A stretch of 64,000 nucleotides of DNA from Candidatus Macondimonas diazotrophica. Its GTDB lineage: Bacteria > Pseudomonadota > Gammaproteobacteria > UBA5335. Shown piece by piece: positions 34,857 to 44,495 of this stretch. The notes beneath the pieces were generated by a model. That model was not told where the DNA came from, made no database searches, and worked only from the letters and a program-made list of their open reading frames with translations. The stretch is taken from assembly GCF_004684205.1 (NCBI RefSeq), contig NZ_SRIO01000003.1, positions 176,858 to 240,857 of the forward strand. The letters run 5' to 3'. The position numbers were made by a program, and so were the translations under genes. Numbering within the stretch: the stretch's first letter is position 1; every line of letters starts with the position of its first letter.

Positions 34857-36038
34857 GTGCATGACGAAACCGCCCTGACGCATTTTGGGCGCGACCCCGC
34901 GCGTTTCGACGGCGTGGTCAATCCGCCGGTCTACCGCGCGTCCACGGTGCTCTTTCCTAACCTGGCGGCACTGGAAGCCGCCTCGCGCCAGCCCTTCACG
35001 GGCACCTACTACGGCCGCTTCGGCACGCCGACCACCTTTGCACTGGAAGAGGCCATGGCGGCGCTGGAGGGCGCGCATCGGGCAGTGGCGGTCGAATCCG
35101 GGCTGGCCGCGATTACCACGACGCTACTGGCGTTTCTGGAGCCGGGTGATCATCTGCTCATGGTCGATACTGTCTATGGGCCAACGCGGTTTTTCTGCGA
35201 CGGCTTGCTGGCACGCATGGGGATCAGCACGACCTACTACGCATCGGATTCGGGCGCCGATCTCGCTGGCCTGATCCGCCCCGAAACCCGCCTGATCTTT
35301 ACCGAATCACCCGGCTCGCTCACCTTCGAGGTGCAGGACATACCGGCAATCTGTCAGCTAGCGCATGCGCGCGGGATTCCCGTGGCGCTCGACAATACCT
35401 GGGCCACGCCGCTCCATTTCAAGGCATTCGATCACGGGGTCGACGTATCCATCCATGCAGCGACCAAGTATGTGGTCGGCCATGCCGATGCCATGCTGGG
35501 CATCATCAATGTCAACGCGGCGCATCACGAGCGCATCAAGAAAGCCGCGGTGGCACTGGGACACTGCGCCGGAAGCGAGGAATGTGCGCTCGGCCTGCGC
35601 GGGCTGCGGACGCTGGCCGTGCGGCTGGCGCGCCACCAGGCCACGGCGCTCACCCTTATCGAGTGGCTGAGCGCCCGGCCGGAGGTGCGATACGTGCGTT
35701 ATCCCGCTTGGCCGCAGGATCCGGGCCATGGCTTGTGGCAGCGCGATTTTTGCGGTGCCAGCGGACTCTTCGCCATCGAGATGGCGCCGTGCACACCCGA
35801 GGCGCTGGCGGCCTTCGTCGACGGACTGACCCTGTTTGGCCTGGGCTACAGCTGGGGCGGCTTTGAAAGTCTGTTGCTGCCGGTGCATCCGGAGCACACG
35901 CGCACGGCGACGGCGTGGACCACTGCCGGGCCCTGGCTGCGCGTCCATGCGGGTCTTGAGGCGCCCGCGGATCTCATCAACGATCTGGCGGCTGGGTTCG
36001 AGCGCTGGAACCGGGCGGGGGGCACGGTTGATTCCTGA
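34857..36038 (+). CDS. metC: Cystathionine beta-lyase
   Basis: A 393-residue PLP enzyme of the Cys/Met metabolism class. The PLP lysine lies in IHAATKYVVGHADAMLG, the phosphate-binding region near VAVESGLAAITTT, and the C-terminal block is LGYSWGGFESLLLP, the form seen in bacterial MetC. It converts cystathionine to homocysteine, pyruvate and ammonia. The GTG at 34857 follows CGGAGA at eight bases; the frame also opens at a TTG (34836). It is 26 bases after the envelope trio but unrelated in function. It is convergent with acsA. Confidence 0.88.
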   Translation: MHDETALTHFGRDPARFDGVVNPPVYRASTVLFPNLAALEAASRQPFTGTYYGRFGTPTTFALEEAMAALEGAHRAVAVESGLAAITTTLLAFLEPGDHLLMVDTVYGPTRFFCDGLLARMGISTTYYASDSGADLAGLIRPETRLIFTESPGSLTFEVQDIPAICQLAHARGIPVALDNTWATPLHFKAFDHGVDVSIHAATKYVVGHADAMLGIINVNAAHHERIKKAAVALGHCAGSEECALGLRGLRTLAVRLARHQATALTLIEWLSARPEVRYVRYPAWPQDPGHGLWQRDFCGASGLFAIEMAPCTPEALAAFVDGLTLFGLGYSWGGFESLLLPVHPEHTRTATAWTTAGPWLRVHAGLEAPADLINDLAAGFERWNRAGGTVDS

Positions 36039-36084
36039 ACGCGCGGGGCGTGCCGGGTGCGGGGCCCCGTTCTGCGTCCCGTGA

Positions 36085-38022
36085 TCAGGTGCGGGTCGGT
36101 GGTTTGAGGTGATCCACCACGCCCGGATCGGCGAGCGTGGAGGTGTCGCCCAGGCCGTCGGTCTCGCCGGCGGCCAGCTTGCGCAGGATACGGCGCATGA
36201 TTTTCCCCGAGCGCGTCTTGGGCAGCGCCGGGGCGAGCTGGATCACGTCCGGTTTGGCGATGGGACTGATTTCATGTGCAACCAGCGTCTTGAGCTCCGC
36301 CTCCAGCGCCGGATCGGGATCGATGCCTTCCATGAGCGTCACGTAGGCATGGATACCCTGACCCTTGACCGGATGAGGGAAGCCGACCACGGCCGCTTCG
36401 GCGACCGCCGGATGCAGCACCAGCGCGCTTTCGATCTCGGCCGTGCCGAGCCGATGGCCGGAGATGTTCAGCACATCGTCGACCCGGCCGGTGATCCAGT
36501 AGTCGCCGTCGGCATCGCGCCGGGCGCCATCGCCGGTGAAGTAGTAGCCGGGGAAGGTGGCGAAATAGGTGTCGATGAAGCGGGCGTGATTGCCGTAGAC
36601 CGTGCGCGCCATGCCGGGCCAGGGAAACTTCATCGCCAGACGGCCTTCGCCCGGCCCGACGATTTCCTGGCCCGTTTCGTCCAGCACCGCCGGCTGTACA
36701 CCGAACAGCGGCCGCGTGGCCGCGCCGGGCTTGAGCGGCGTCGCGCCGGGCAACGGGCTGAGCAGGATGCCGCCGGTTTCGGTCTGCCACCAGGTGTCCA
36801 CGATGGGGCAGCGACCTTGACCGACCTTGTGGTAGTACCACTCCCAGGCCTCGGGATTGATGGGTTCGCCGACGGTGCCGAGCAAGCGCAGGCTGGCGCG
36901 GCGACTGCCCGCGAGCGGCGCATCGCCGAAGGCCATGAGGGCGCGGATGGCAGTGGGGGCGGTGTAGAAAATCGTCACTTGGTGTTCGTCGATCATCTGC
37001 CAGCAACGGGCGGCATCGGGATAGGTGGGCACGCCCTCGAACATCACGGTGGTCGCGCCGTTGCACAGCGGGCCGTACAGCACGTAGGAGTGACCGGTGA
37101 TCCAGCCGACATCGGCGGTGCACCAGAACACGTCCGATTCGCGATAATCGAACACATCGGCAAACGTGCTTGCTGCATAGACCAGATAGCCGCCCGTCGT
37201 GTGCAGCACGCCCTTGGGCTTGCCGGTAGAGCCGGAGGTATAGAGGATGAAAAGCGGATCTTCGGCGCCCATTGGCTCGGGTGGGCAGTCCGGGCTGGCC
37301 GCGTCGACCAGCGTCTGGTAATCGGCGTCGCGGCCCTCCTGCCAGGCGATGTCGCTGCCGGTATGCCGCACCACGATCACCCGGCGCACGGATGGGCATT
37401 CGGTCAGCGCCTCATCGACCTGGGCTTTCAGGGGCACCGTCTTGCCGCCGCGCCGCGCGGCATCGGCCGTGATGACGACCCGGCAGTCGGCATCCTGGAT
37501 CCGGTCGCGCAGGGCGCTGGCGGAAAAACCGCCGAAGACCACCGAATGGACGGCGCCGATACGCGTGCAGGCGAGCATGGCGATGGCCGCTTCCGGGATC
37601 ATGGGCAGATACAGGCAAACCCGGTCGCCCTTGGCCACGCCCTCGGCGCGCAGGGCATTGGCGAGCCGGCAGACGGACGCGTGCAGTTCCCGGTAGCTGA
37701 GACGCCGGGACTGACCCGGTTCATCGGCCTCCCAGAGGATGGCGGTCTTGTCGCCTCGACTGTCGAGATGGCGGTCCAGGCAGTTTGCCGAGACGTTGAG
37801 CAAGCCGTCCGCGAACCAGTGCGTATGCACCGTATGAGCATCCCAGTGCCAGTCGAGCACGCGCTCGAAAGGTCGCATCCAGTCCACGCAGGTGCGCGCC
37901 CGCTCGGCCCAGAACGCCTCGGGCTCGGCCACCGAATGCGCGTAGAGCGCTTCGTAGCGCGCAGCATCCACGCGTGCCGTGTTGGCGACGTGTTCGAAAA
38001 CCGGATACACCTTCGAGCCCAT
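36085..38022 (-). CDS. acsA: Acetyl-CoA synthetase
   Basis: A 645-residue AMP-forming ligase, against 652 in E. coli. The AMP motif is [15 protein letters not shown], followed by [26 protein letters not shown] and the C-terminal [14 protein letters not shown] that holds the lysine acetylated in many species. It activates acetate to acetyl-CoA. The ATG at 38022 follows GGGAGAA at six bases; the frame extends to 38091 without support. It stands alone and is convergent with metC. A 667-codon open frame lies on the opposite strand across the whole gene; it is a GC-rich shadow. Confidence 0.95.
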   Translation of the reverse strand: MGSKVYPVFEHVANTARVDAARYEALYAHSVAEPEAFWAERARTCVDWMRPFERVLDWHWDAHTVHTHWFADGLLNVSANCLDRHLDSRGDKTAILWEADEPGQSRRLSYRELHASVCRLANALRAEGVAKGDRVCLYLPMIPEAAIAMLACTRIGAVHSVVFGGFSASALRDRIQDADCRVVITADAARRGGKTVPLKAQVDEALTECPSVRRVIVVRHTGSDIAWQEGRDADYQTLVDAASPDCPPEPMGAEDPLFILYTSGSTGKPKGVLHTTGGYLVYAASTFADVFDYRESDVFWCTADVGWITGHSYVLYGPLCNGATTVMFEGVPTYPDAARCWQMIDEHQVTIFYTAPTAIRALMAFGDAPLAGSRRASLRLLGTVGEPINPEAWEWYYHKVGQGRCPIVDTWWQTETGGILLSPLPGATPLKPGAATRPLFGVQPAVLDETGQEIVGPGEGRLAMKFPWPGMARTVYGNHARFIDTYFATFPGYYFTGDGARRDADGDYWITGRVDDVLNISGHRLGTAEIESALVLHPAVAEAAVVGFPHPVKGQGIHAYVTLMEGIDPDPALEAELKTLVAHEISPIAKPDVIQLAPALPKTRSGKIMRRILRKLAAGETDGLGDTSTLADPGVVDHLKPPTRT

Positions 38023-38160
38023 GATGCGTTCTCCCTGTCTGAAGCGACTTGTGCACCAGTATGGCGCGCGCCGGACGACCGGCTCAAGCATCGTGCAGCG
38101 CAGATGCCGTGATCGGTTACGTCGCGGTGGGAATGTGCCTTGGCGCTGGTCGGCAGTCGG

Positions 38161-38760
38161 TCATCGACCCCGTTGCCAGATCAGGCAGCGGTTGTTGGCC
38201 GGCATGGTCAGGTCCTCGACAAGGCGCAGGCCGATTGCGCTGGCGAGGGCATCGACCGCAGCCAGATCGCGGATGCCCATTCGCGCATCGCGGGCCTTGA
38301 GCCAGCGATCGAACTCGGCGTTGCTGTCGCTGGTGAATTGGCCATCGACATTGAACGGGCCGTAGATCACCACGCGGGCCTCATCGGTGAGAACACGTCC
38401 GAGCCCGGCGAAGCAGGCCTTCACTTCGGGCCAGGACATGATGTGCAGGGTGTTGGCGCTGAACGCCGCGTCATAGCCGCCCGGCGGCCAGCCGTCCGTC
38501 GCGACATCCAGCCGGAGCGGCGGTAATACATTGGCCAGCGCGGCCTCGCTCAACCAGGCGCGGATGCCCTCGTGTTGCTCGGCGCGTTCCGAGGTCTGCC
38601 ACTCCAGATGCGGCAGGGCAGCGCCGAAGAACACCGCGTGCTGTCCTGTGCCGCTGCCGATCTCCAGCACGCGGTGACGGTCCGCGAAATGGCGGCGCAG
38701 CACGGTAAGGATGGGTTCGCGGTTGCGCTCGCAGGCGGGCGCGTGGGGTTTTTCGCTCAT
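38161..38760 (-). CDS. DUF938 family SAM-dependent methyltransferase-like protein
   Basis: A 199-residue protein with a Rossmann methyltransferase fold. It has the DUF938 start ACERNREPILTVLRRHF, SAM motif I VLEIGSGTGQHAVFF, and the block AFSANTLHIMSWPEV. The substrate is unknown. The start at 38760 (MSEKPH) is chosen for family fit; the frame extends to 38868. It lies 138 bases before acsA on the same strand and may be transcribed together or singly. Confidence 0.85.
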   Translation of the reverse strand: MSEKPHAPACERNREPILTVLRRHFADRHRVLEIGSGTGQHAVFFGAALPHLEWQTSERAEQHEGIRAWLSEAALANVLPPLRLDVATDGWPPGGYDAAFSANTLHIMSWPEVKACFAGLGRVLTDEARVVIYGPFNVDGQFTSDSNAEFDRWLKARDARMGIRDLAAVDALASAIGLRLVEDLTMPANNRCLIWQRGR

Positions 38761-38870
38761 CAGCCGAGTGTCGCCGTGGCGGTGGATCGATGCAAGTCCA
38801 GCGCTGCCGCACCGCGGTGAGCGTGGATAGGCCGCTTCTCGAGCGCGGCCTGTGCACGAGCGGAGCACGG

Positions 38871-39457
38871 TCAGAGGTAGTAGATGGCGCCCACGCTGCC
38901 GATCACTCCTTGGCTATCGGTGTTGGAATCACCATAGCTGAGGGAACCGTTGCCATAGTCGACGTTGTGGTCATGGTGCGCATGACGATAGCCAACCTCG
39001 ACGTTCAGTCCCAGTTCGGGCAGACCGCTCAGCATGAATTCGACGCCGATTGCGGGGTAGACGAACCAGCCGTCGGAACTCCGATCCTGTTTTCCGTACT
39101 TGCTGTCGTATTCCACGTCAACATGCGCATACCTGGCTTCCAAGGAGAGCAGGAACTTCCCGTTCTCGCGAACGATCGGCGCGAAGACTCCCTTCAAGGC
39201 CAGCTCGTAGGTCGCGGCTTCGTACCCCCCGTCCGCTTCATCGCTCCGATAATAGAGTGAGCCCTGCACACCGGTTTGCTCAGTGAGCCAGTAACGACTG
39301 GTCAAGGCGACCTTGTCATCGCCTCCGCGCTTCCCAGTGTCTTGCTCAGACCCGCCCCGAGCCAGCCGGTTGTGTCAGCGGCCATTGCGATGGGAGCAGC
39401 GACCATGGCCGTCAGTGTCAGGACCGGAATCAAGGCTTTCGAATTCATGATGCACAT
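38871..39457 (-). pseudogene. Outer-membrane beta-barrel protein gene, frameshifted
   Basis: Two frames make one protein. The first (from ATG 39457) gives a signal peptide, MNSKALIPVLTLTAMVAAPI then AMAADTTGWLGAGLSKTLG, and then runs out of frame to a stop at 39302. The second frame, from about 39335 to 38871, continues with KRGGDDKVALTSRYWLTEQT and a barrel of alternating strands ending VGAIYYL. The frames meet in a G-run at 39333-39335 (CCC on the plus strand). One missing G there (GGG for GGGG) restores a single protein of about 190 residues. A TTG overlapping the first stop could in theory restart translation but would lack the signal. The family is not identified; it has eight or so strands like small OmpA/OmpW-type porins. 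This could be a real mutation or a sequencing error. Confidence 0.72.
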
Positions 39458-39801
39458 GTTTTTTATCCCCCAAGCAAATTCAGTCATTGACCATGCTGCT
39501 TTGTGTCACGCACGGGTTGCGCCGATCCAGCGATCGCAACATGGCGACAGCCTGTCGTCGTCCAGACAGTGCTAGCGGATGTGAAGCCTTTCGAGACGCC
39601 CGTGAAACATCTGGCAGGTTGCCGCGGACTTGGCAGATGACCGTGCATGCGAATGCATTGATGCGCCAGCTCCGCGCGGTGCTGAATCGTGTAGCCGTCA
39701 AGCACGACGAAGGCCGTGGATCGGCGGCTCGCTCGCCACCGACGGACGAGGTGTTGCCGGCGTGCAATCCTGGGAGGATGTAGCGCAAGGGCGTCTCTGG
39801 A
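39458..39801. other. Intergenic region between pyrK and the frameshifted barrel gene
   Basis: These 344 bases have open frames up to 102 codons on the minus strand, but none shows a family or a convincing start. GGGGGA sits about ten bases before the barrel ATG. I see no strong terminator for the pyrK end and no clear promoter. Confidence 0.4.
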
Positions 39802-40677
39802 TCAAGCCGGATAGACCGCGTCGGCAGCGAAGACGGGGCCGTCGACGCAGACGCGCTTCATGGCCTTGCCCTGCGGGGTCTGTACCGGCACCACGCAACC
39901 GGCGCAGCCACCCACTGCGCAGGCCATGAACTCCTCCAGCGAGAGCTGTGCGGGTAGGTCGAAAGCGCGCGCCAGCTGTGCCACGGCGCGCAGCATGGGG
40001 TCCGGGCCGCAGGCATAGATTGCCACGTTCCGGCGCTCCGTTGCGCCAAGGGTTTCGAGGTAGTGCCGCGTGAGATCGGTGACATAGCCGGCGTGACAAC
40101 CGGGTTGACCTTGGGTGCTGCTCAAGCGGCAGGGAACGCCCCAGTCCTCGAGCAGGCTCAAGGTGCCGATGGCATCGGGCGGCAACCCGGGGATCAGTAG
40201 CCGCGAGGGCCGGGTCGGAAACGGGAAGGGCAGTTCGGAGCCCAGAAACGCCATGGGCCGCCAGCCGGTCTCGCGGCGCAGGCGATCGGCGAGGAAGATC
40301 ATGGGCGGCATGCCGACGCCGCCACCGAGCAACAGCACATGAGGCCGTTCCGGATCGGGGCGGAAAGGCTGGCCGATGGGACCCATCAGGCTCAGGGTCT
40401 GACCCACCGCCCGCTGGGTGAGCAGACGCGTGCCATGACCGACCACCTTGTAGAGAATTTCGACCCAGCCTTGCTCACGATTCACGCGCTGAAGGGACAG
40501 GGGTCGGCGCATGGGCAAGGCAGGGTCGCACTGCAGGTGCACGAACTGACCGGGCTCGGCGCGCTCTGCGCACGCGGGCGCTTCCAGCGTGAGCAGCCAC
40601 TGCTCGGGGGCGGGGGCGTGATGCGCGAGGATGCGCGCCGTTTCGAGAAAAATGGTGCCGCGATGGGATGCCGTCAT
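39802..40677 (-). CDS. pyrK: Dihydroorotate dehydrogenase electron-transfer subunit (PyrK)
   Basis: A 291-residue ferredoxin-reductase-type flavoprotein. FAD binding is in RRPLSLQRV, NAD binding in LLLGGGVGMPPMIFLA, and the [2Fe-2S] cluster in CAVGGCAGCVVPVQ with a fourth Cys in MKRVCVDG. PyrK passes electrons from dihydroorotate oxidation by PyrD (class 1B) to NAD. The partner pyrD is not in the window. Most gammaproteobacteria use the quinone-linked class 2 enzyme without PyrK. The ATG at 40677 overlaps the pyrC' stop (ATGA), which sets the start; the long upstream frame lies over pyrC'. Confidence 0.85.
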   Translation of the reverse strand: MTASHRGTIFLETARILAHHAPAPEQWLLTLEAPACAERAEPGQFVHLQCDPALPMRRPLSLQRVNREQGWVEILYKVVGHGTRLLTQRAVGQTLSLMGPIGQPFRPDPERPHVLLLGGGVGMPPMIFLADRLRRETGWRPMAFLGSELPFPFPTRPSRLLIPGLPPDAIGTLSLLEDWGVPCRLSSTQGQPGCHAGYVTDLTRHYLETLGATERRNVAIYACGPDPMLRAVAQLARAFDLPAQLSLEEFMACAVGGCAGCVVPVQTPQGKAMKRVCVDGPVFAADAVYPA

Positions 40678-41954
40678 GACCAGTGCCTTGTATTCGCGTC
40701 GAGTCGATAGACGATCCGGCCGCCGAGCAGGGTATGCGTGACCCGCCCACGCAGCATGTGGCCCAGGAATGGGGAGTTGTGGCCCTGGCTGACCAGCATT
40801 TCGGCATCGGGCGTCCAGCGGTATTCGGGATCCATGATGCAGACGTCCGCCAAGGCGCCGTCGGCAAGCGTGCCCAGCGGCAGGCCGAGAATGCGCGCGG
40901 GGTTGGCGGACAGGCTGGCAATGGCGTGCTCGAGTGATACGGTTTCCTGCCACACGGCCTCGAGCACCAGCGGCAGCAGGGTTTCCAGTCCCGCGATTCC
41001 GGGGGTGGCGTCGGGGAAGGGGACACGCTTGGCATCCCGTCCAAGCGGATGGTGATCACTGCAGACGGCATCGATTGTGCGTTCGCCAATTGCCGTCCGC
41101 AAGGCGTCGCGGTCCGCAGCGCCGCGTAGCGGCGGATCCACTCGGCACAAGGTATCGAACGTGGCGAGATCCGTATCGCACAGATGCAGGTGATGGGCAG
41201 CGACATCGGCGGTCACCGGCAGGCCGCGTGATCGGGCCTGTTGCAGCAGCGGCAAGGCCAGCATGCTGGACAGGCGGCAGAAATGGGCGCGCACCCCAGT
41301 GAGTTCGACCAGCGCCAGATCGCGCGCAAGGCCAATGGACTCGGCGACGCCGGGAATGGCTGGCAGGCCGAGCCGGGTGCTGGTGGCGCCTTCGTGGGCG
41401 CAGCCGTGGCGGTGCAACCAGGGATCGCGCGGACTGAGCATGACCAACAGATCGTGGCTCGAGGCATAGGCCAGCGCTTGGCGCAGCGTACGGCTGTCCG
41501 TGATCGTGTCGGGTCCGGGACTCACGGCCACACAGCCGGCTTCCTGCAGTGCGGCGAGCTCGGCGAGCTGTTCGCCAGCCAGCGCGCGGGTGAGCGCTCC
41601 GACGGGATGGAGGCGCGCGCGTCCTTCCCGTCGTGCCTGTTCGAGCAAGCGTTCGGCCACTGCCGGCGTGTCAATACAGGGACTGATTTCCGGCGGAACG
41701 CACAAGCTGGTAACGCCGCCGGCCGCTGCGGCGCGCAGCTCCTGACCAAAGTCGCCGAGCGGTCTGGCGCACAGGTCGATCAGGCCGGGCAGAATCCATT
41801 GACCCTGAACGTCGAGGCGCTGTTCGGGCACGAAGCCTTCCGGCGCCGGTCCCCGTGCCAGCACGCGGCCGTTCAGCAGATGGAGATCCTGGTGGGCATC
41901 CACGCCATTGGCGGGATCGATGATGCGGCCGCCGGTGATGGTCAACGCGTTCAT
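40674..41954 (-). CDS. pyrC': Dihydroorotase-like protein PyrC' (non-catalytic)
   Basis: A 426-residue amidohydrolase-fold protein. The zinc motif DxHxH of active enzymes is replaced by [10 protein letters not shown] (Cys62 and Arg64 in place of the two His). The later Asp region [15 protein letters not shown] is kept. In pseudomonads the matching PyrC' is inactive and is needed to assemble aspartate transcarbamoylase with PyrB; the adjacent overlapping pyrB supports the same role here. A true dihydroorotase must be encoded elsewhere. The start overlaps pyrB by four bases. Confidence 0.87.
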   Translation of the reverse strand: MNALTITGGRIIDPANGVDAHQDLHLLNGRVLARGPAPEGFVPEQRLDVQGQWILPGLIDLCARPLGDFGQELRAAAAGGVTSLCVPPEISPCIDTPAVAERLLEQARREGRARLHPVGALTRALAGEQLAELAALQEAGCVAVSPGPDTITDSRTLRQALAYASSHDLLVMLSPRDPWLHRHGCAHEGATSTRLGLPAIPGVAESIGLARDLALVELTGVRAHFCRLSSMLALPLLQQARSRGLPVTADVAAHHLHLCDTDLATFDTLCRVDPPLRGAADRDALRTAIGERTIDAVCSDHHPLGRDAKRVPFPDATPGIAGLETLLPLVLEAVWQETVSLEHAIASLSANPARILGLPLGTLADGALADVCIMDPEYRWTPDAEMLVSQGHNSPFLGHMLRGRVTHTLLGGRIVYRLDANTRHWS

Positions 41955-42919
41955 GCGGTCATCGCTCGTGCCGGCGCCCGTCCCAGCACCTCGGCCATGA
42001 CCGCCATCCGCACAGCGATCCCATTGGTCACCTGTTCGAGAATCACCGACTGCGGGCCATCGGCCACTGCGGAGGCGATTTCGACGTTGCGGTTGATGGG
42101 GCCTGGATGCATGACGATGGCATCGGGACGCGCCAGTCTGAGCCGCGCGGCATCCACCCCGTAATGGCGAAAGTATTCATTTTCGCTGGGCAATTGCGTG
42201 CCTTGCATGCGTTCCCGCTGTAGCCGCAAGGCGATCACGACATCGCAGTCGCGCAGGGCCGGTTCGAGCCGTGGAAAAACGTGGACACCGAGGCTTTCGA
42301 TGGCGGCCGGCAGCAGCGTGCGCGGCGCGACCACGCGGATGTCGGGAACGCCGAGGATGCGCAGGGCATGGATCTGTGAGCGGGCCACCCGGGAATGGGC
42401 GACGTCACCGACGATCGCCACCGAGAGGGTGGTGAACTCGCGTTTGTGGCGCCGGATGGTGAACATGTCCAGCAGGGCCTGGGTCGGATGCGCGTGGCGG
42501 CCGTCGCCGGCGTTGAGCACGCTGACATGCGGGGCGGCATAACGGGCGAAGAAATCCGCCGCGCCGCTTTCCGCGTGGCGCACGACCAGCATGTCCATCT
42601 GCATGGCTTCGAGATTCTGCAGCGTGTCCAGCAGGGTTTCGCCCTTGCGCGTCGAGGACGTGCCGACCTCGAGGTTCAGCACGTCGGCCGAGAGGCGCTT
42701 GGCGGCCAGCTCGAAGGTCATGCGCGTGCGGGTGCTCGGCTCGAAGAACAGGTTGACGACCGTCTTGCCCCGCAGCAACGGCACCTTCTTCACCGCGCGC
42801 TCGCCGACCGGCAGGAACGATTCGGCCAGGTCCAGAATGGAAACGATCTGTGTTCGGCTCAGGCCATCGATGGTCAGCAGATGGCGCAGCGGCGGGCTTT
42901 CAAGCGTAGTCGGTCGCAT
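41951..42919 (-). CDS. pyrB: Aspartate carbamoyltransferase catalytic chain
   Basis: A 322-residue ATCase catalytic chain. The carbamoyl-phosphate site is [15 protein letters not shown], with [20 protein letters not shown] and the aspartate-binding [11 protein letters not shown]. It condenses carbamoyl phosphate with aspartate in the first committed pyrimidine step. The N-terminal block [16 protein letters not shown] matches the Pseudomonas type. The start codon is one of two adjacent ATGs (42922 and 42919), both inside the end of pyrR. It is coupled to pyrC' by ATGA. No pyrI is present, in keeping with the pseudomonad-type dodecamer of PyrB and PyrC'. Confidence 0.95.
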   Translation of the reverse strand: MRPTTLESPPLRHLLTIDGLSRTQIVSILDLAESFLPVGERAVKKVPLLRGKTVVNLFFEPSTRTRMTFELAAKRLSADVLNLEVGTSSTRKGETLLDTLQNLEAMQMDMLVVRHAESGAADFFARYAAPHVSVLNAGDGRHAHPTQALLDMFTIRRHKREFTTLSVAIVGDVAHSRVARSQIHALRILGVPDIRVVAPRTLLPAAIESLGVHVFPRLEPALRDCDVVIALRLQRERMQGTQLPSENEYFRHYGVDAARLRLARPDAIVMHPGPINRNVEIASAVADGPQSVILEQVTNGIAVRMAVMAEVLGRAPARAMTA

Positions 42920-43451
42920 CATGGGCAGACGGCGAACTCCGGAGCAGGTGCAATTGCAGCGGATCGGGCCCGGCGAGTTTAATGCGTTCGTCGGCTTCAA
43001 GCGAGAGCATTTCGGCCGGAAAGTCCGGCGCGATGGGTAATTGACGGCCGTTGCGGGTCACCAGAACAGCCAGGCGGATACCCGCGGGGCGGCCATAATC
43101 GAACAGCTCGTTCATGGCCGCCCGAACGGTGCGGCCCGTGTAGAGCACATCGTCCACGAGCACGATTTCGCGGCCATCGACCGAGGTCGATACCTGGGAT
43201 GGGCGGGCTTGGGCCGGGACACCGCTGCGCGCCAGATCATCGCGGTAGAAGCTCACATCGACGCTCCCCGCGGGTTCGTCCAGGCTGAGGGTTTCCTTCA
43301 ACCGCTGGTGCAGGGCCTGAGCCAACCAGGCGCCGCCAGTATGAATGCCGACCAGCAGGGGGGGCTCGGTGGCTGCGGCGTAACGCGCCGCGATCGCGTT
43401 GGACAAGGCGTCGATATGGGCTTGCACCCGGGGGGTATCCCAAAGGATCAT
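42900..43451 (-). CDS. pyrR: PyrR bifunctional regulator/uracil phosphoribosyltransferase
   Basis: A 183-residue PRTase. The PRPP loop is [20 protein letters not shown] and the N-terminal block [19 protein letters not shown]. PyrR proteins can make UMP from uracil and bind pyr mRNA; the regulatory role in gammaproteobacteria is less certain. The ATG overlaps the ruvX stop (ATGA), and its end overlaps the start of pyrB. No obvious PyrR-binding loop was seen upstream. Confidence 0.92.
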   Translation of the reverse strand: MILWDTPRVQAHIDALSNAIAARYAAATEPPLLVGIHTGGAWLAQALHQRLKETLSLDEPAGSVDVSFYRDDLARSGVPAQARPSQVSTSVDGREIVLVDDVLYTGRTVRAAMNELFDYGRPAGIRLAVLVTRNGRQLPIAPDFPAEMLSLEADERIKLAGPDPLQLHLLRSSPSAHDATDYA

Positions 43452-43870
43452 GCCGATCGTCCTTCCAGGTAGGTCATCAGAATCAGGCTGGCTGCCACGG
43501 CATCCCGGCGTGCGGCGGGAAGATCCCGGGCGAGCTGGTCGGCTTCCCAGGAGGTCAGTCGTTCATCCACGGAAATCACCTGCAAACCATAGCGGGCCGT
43601 CAGTTCCCCGGCAAATGCGGCGGCGGCCTGGGCGATTCTGCCGACGCTCCCATCGGCATGCAATGGCATGCCCACGATGAAGCCGTCGGGTCGCCATTCA
43701 GCCACCAGTTTGTCCAGCTGCTGCCAAAAGTCGACGGAGGCCGGATTGTTCAGGACGGTCAGGGGCGAGGCACTGCTGGTGACGGTCTGTCCTGCGGCCA
43801 CGCCGACACGCCGGGTGCCATAGTCAAAGCCCAGCAGTGTGCGCCATCCGGCGCCGATGGTCATATTCAC
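43448..43870 (-). CDS. ruvX: Holliday junction resolvase-like RuvX (YqgF)
   Basis: A 140-residue RNase H-fold protein. The first acidic site is LLGFDYGTRRVGVA, the next IVGMPLHADGS, then SVDERLTSWEAD, and the last includes ARRDAVAASLIL. RuvX/YqgF acts in 16S rRNA 5' maturation in addition to any junction activity. The start is either GTG 43870, which overlaps the yqgE stop, or ATG 43864. It is coupled to pyrR downstream. Confidence 0.92.
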   Translation of the reverse strand: MNMTIGAGWRTLLGFDYGTRRVGVAAGQTVTSSASPLTVLNNPASVDFWQQLDKLVAEWRPDGFIVGMPLHADGSVGRIAQAAAAFAGELTARYGLQVISVDERLTSWEADQLARDLPAARRDAVAASLILMTYLEGRSA

Positions 43871-44430
43871 GCATGGCCCGCTTCACTGCTCAGCTGGCGC
43901 CAATCGACGCCCAGCAGGCCGATGGCGGCGGCCAGACGCTCCGGAGCAGGCAGGTCGAACAGAATGCTGCTGCTCGAGGGCACCGCCAGCCAGGCGTTGT
44001 CCCGCATTTCCTGTTCCAGCTGTCCGGCACCCCAGCCGGCATAGCCCAACGCCACCAGATAGCGCGAGGGTCCCTGCCCCTTGGCGATGGCGGTGAGAAT
44101 GTCCCGCGAGGTCGTCACATGCATGGCTTCGGACACGAACAGGCTGGCGTCCCAAGGGCCGGGTTCCTCATGCAGCACGAAGCCGCGTTCCTCGTTCACC
44201 GGTCCGCCATGGTAGACGACGGTATCCCATTCGGGCTGTTCTGGGCCCGGCAGCTGCATCTGGTCCATCAGCTGCGAGAGCCGCAGGTCGCTGGGCCGAT
44301 TGACGATGATGCCCAGCGCACCATCGGCATTGTGTTCGCACAAATAGGTAACTGTCTGCGAAAAATTACGGTCGCTCATGCCGGGCATGGCGATCAGCAA
44401 ATGGTGTTGGAGGTAGCTGCCTTCGATCAT
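43867..44430 (-). CDS. yqgE: YqgE/AlgH family protein (UPF0301)
   Basis: A 187-residue UPF0301 protein. Family blocks include LLIAMPGMSDRNFSQTVTYL, GALGIIVNRPSD, and later FVLHEEPGP and LGYAGWGAGQLEQEM. The role is unknown; it is nearly always beside ruvX, as here. The overlap with ruvX couples them. AlgH in Pseudomonas was linked to alginate, which is weak evidence for function here. Confidence 0.93.
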   Translation of the reverse strand: MIEGSYLQHHLLIAMPGMSDRNFSQTVTYLCEHNADGALGIIVNRPSDLRLSQLMDQMQLPGPEQPEWDTVVYHGGPVNEERGFVLHEEPGPWDASLFVSEAMHVTTSRDILTAIAKGQGPSRYLVALGYAGWGAGQLEQEMRDNAWLAVPSSSSILFDLPAPERLAAAIGLLGVDWRQLSSEAGHA

Positions 44431-44495
44431 GGCTTCATGGTAGGCAGTCTGCTACAGCCTGACAAGCGGCCTGAAAGCGTTTGCGCCGGCACGCA

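Noticed and set aside
36109..38112. A 667-codon open frame antisense to acsA
   Set aside because: It lies across the full acsA gene, whose motifs are complete. High third-position GC leaves few stops on the opposite strand; no domain is recognisable in this frame.
39480..39788. A 102-codon minus-strand frame before the barrel gene
   Set aside because: No ribosome site, no recognisable family and an arginine-rich composition typical of a shadow frame.
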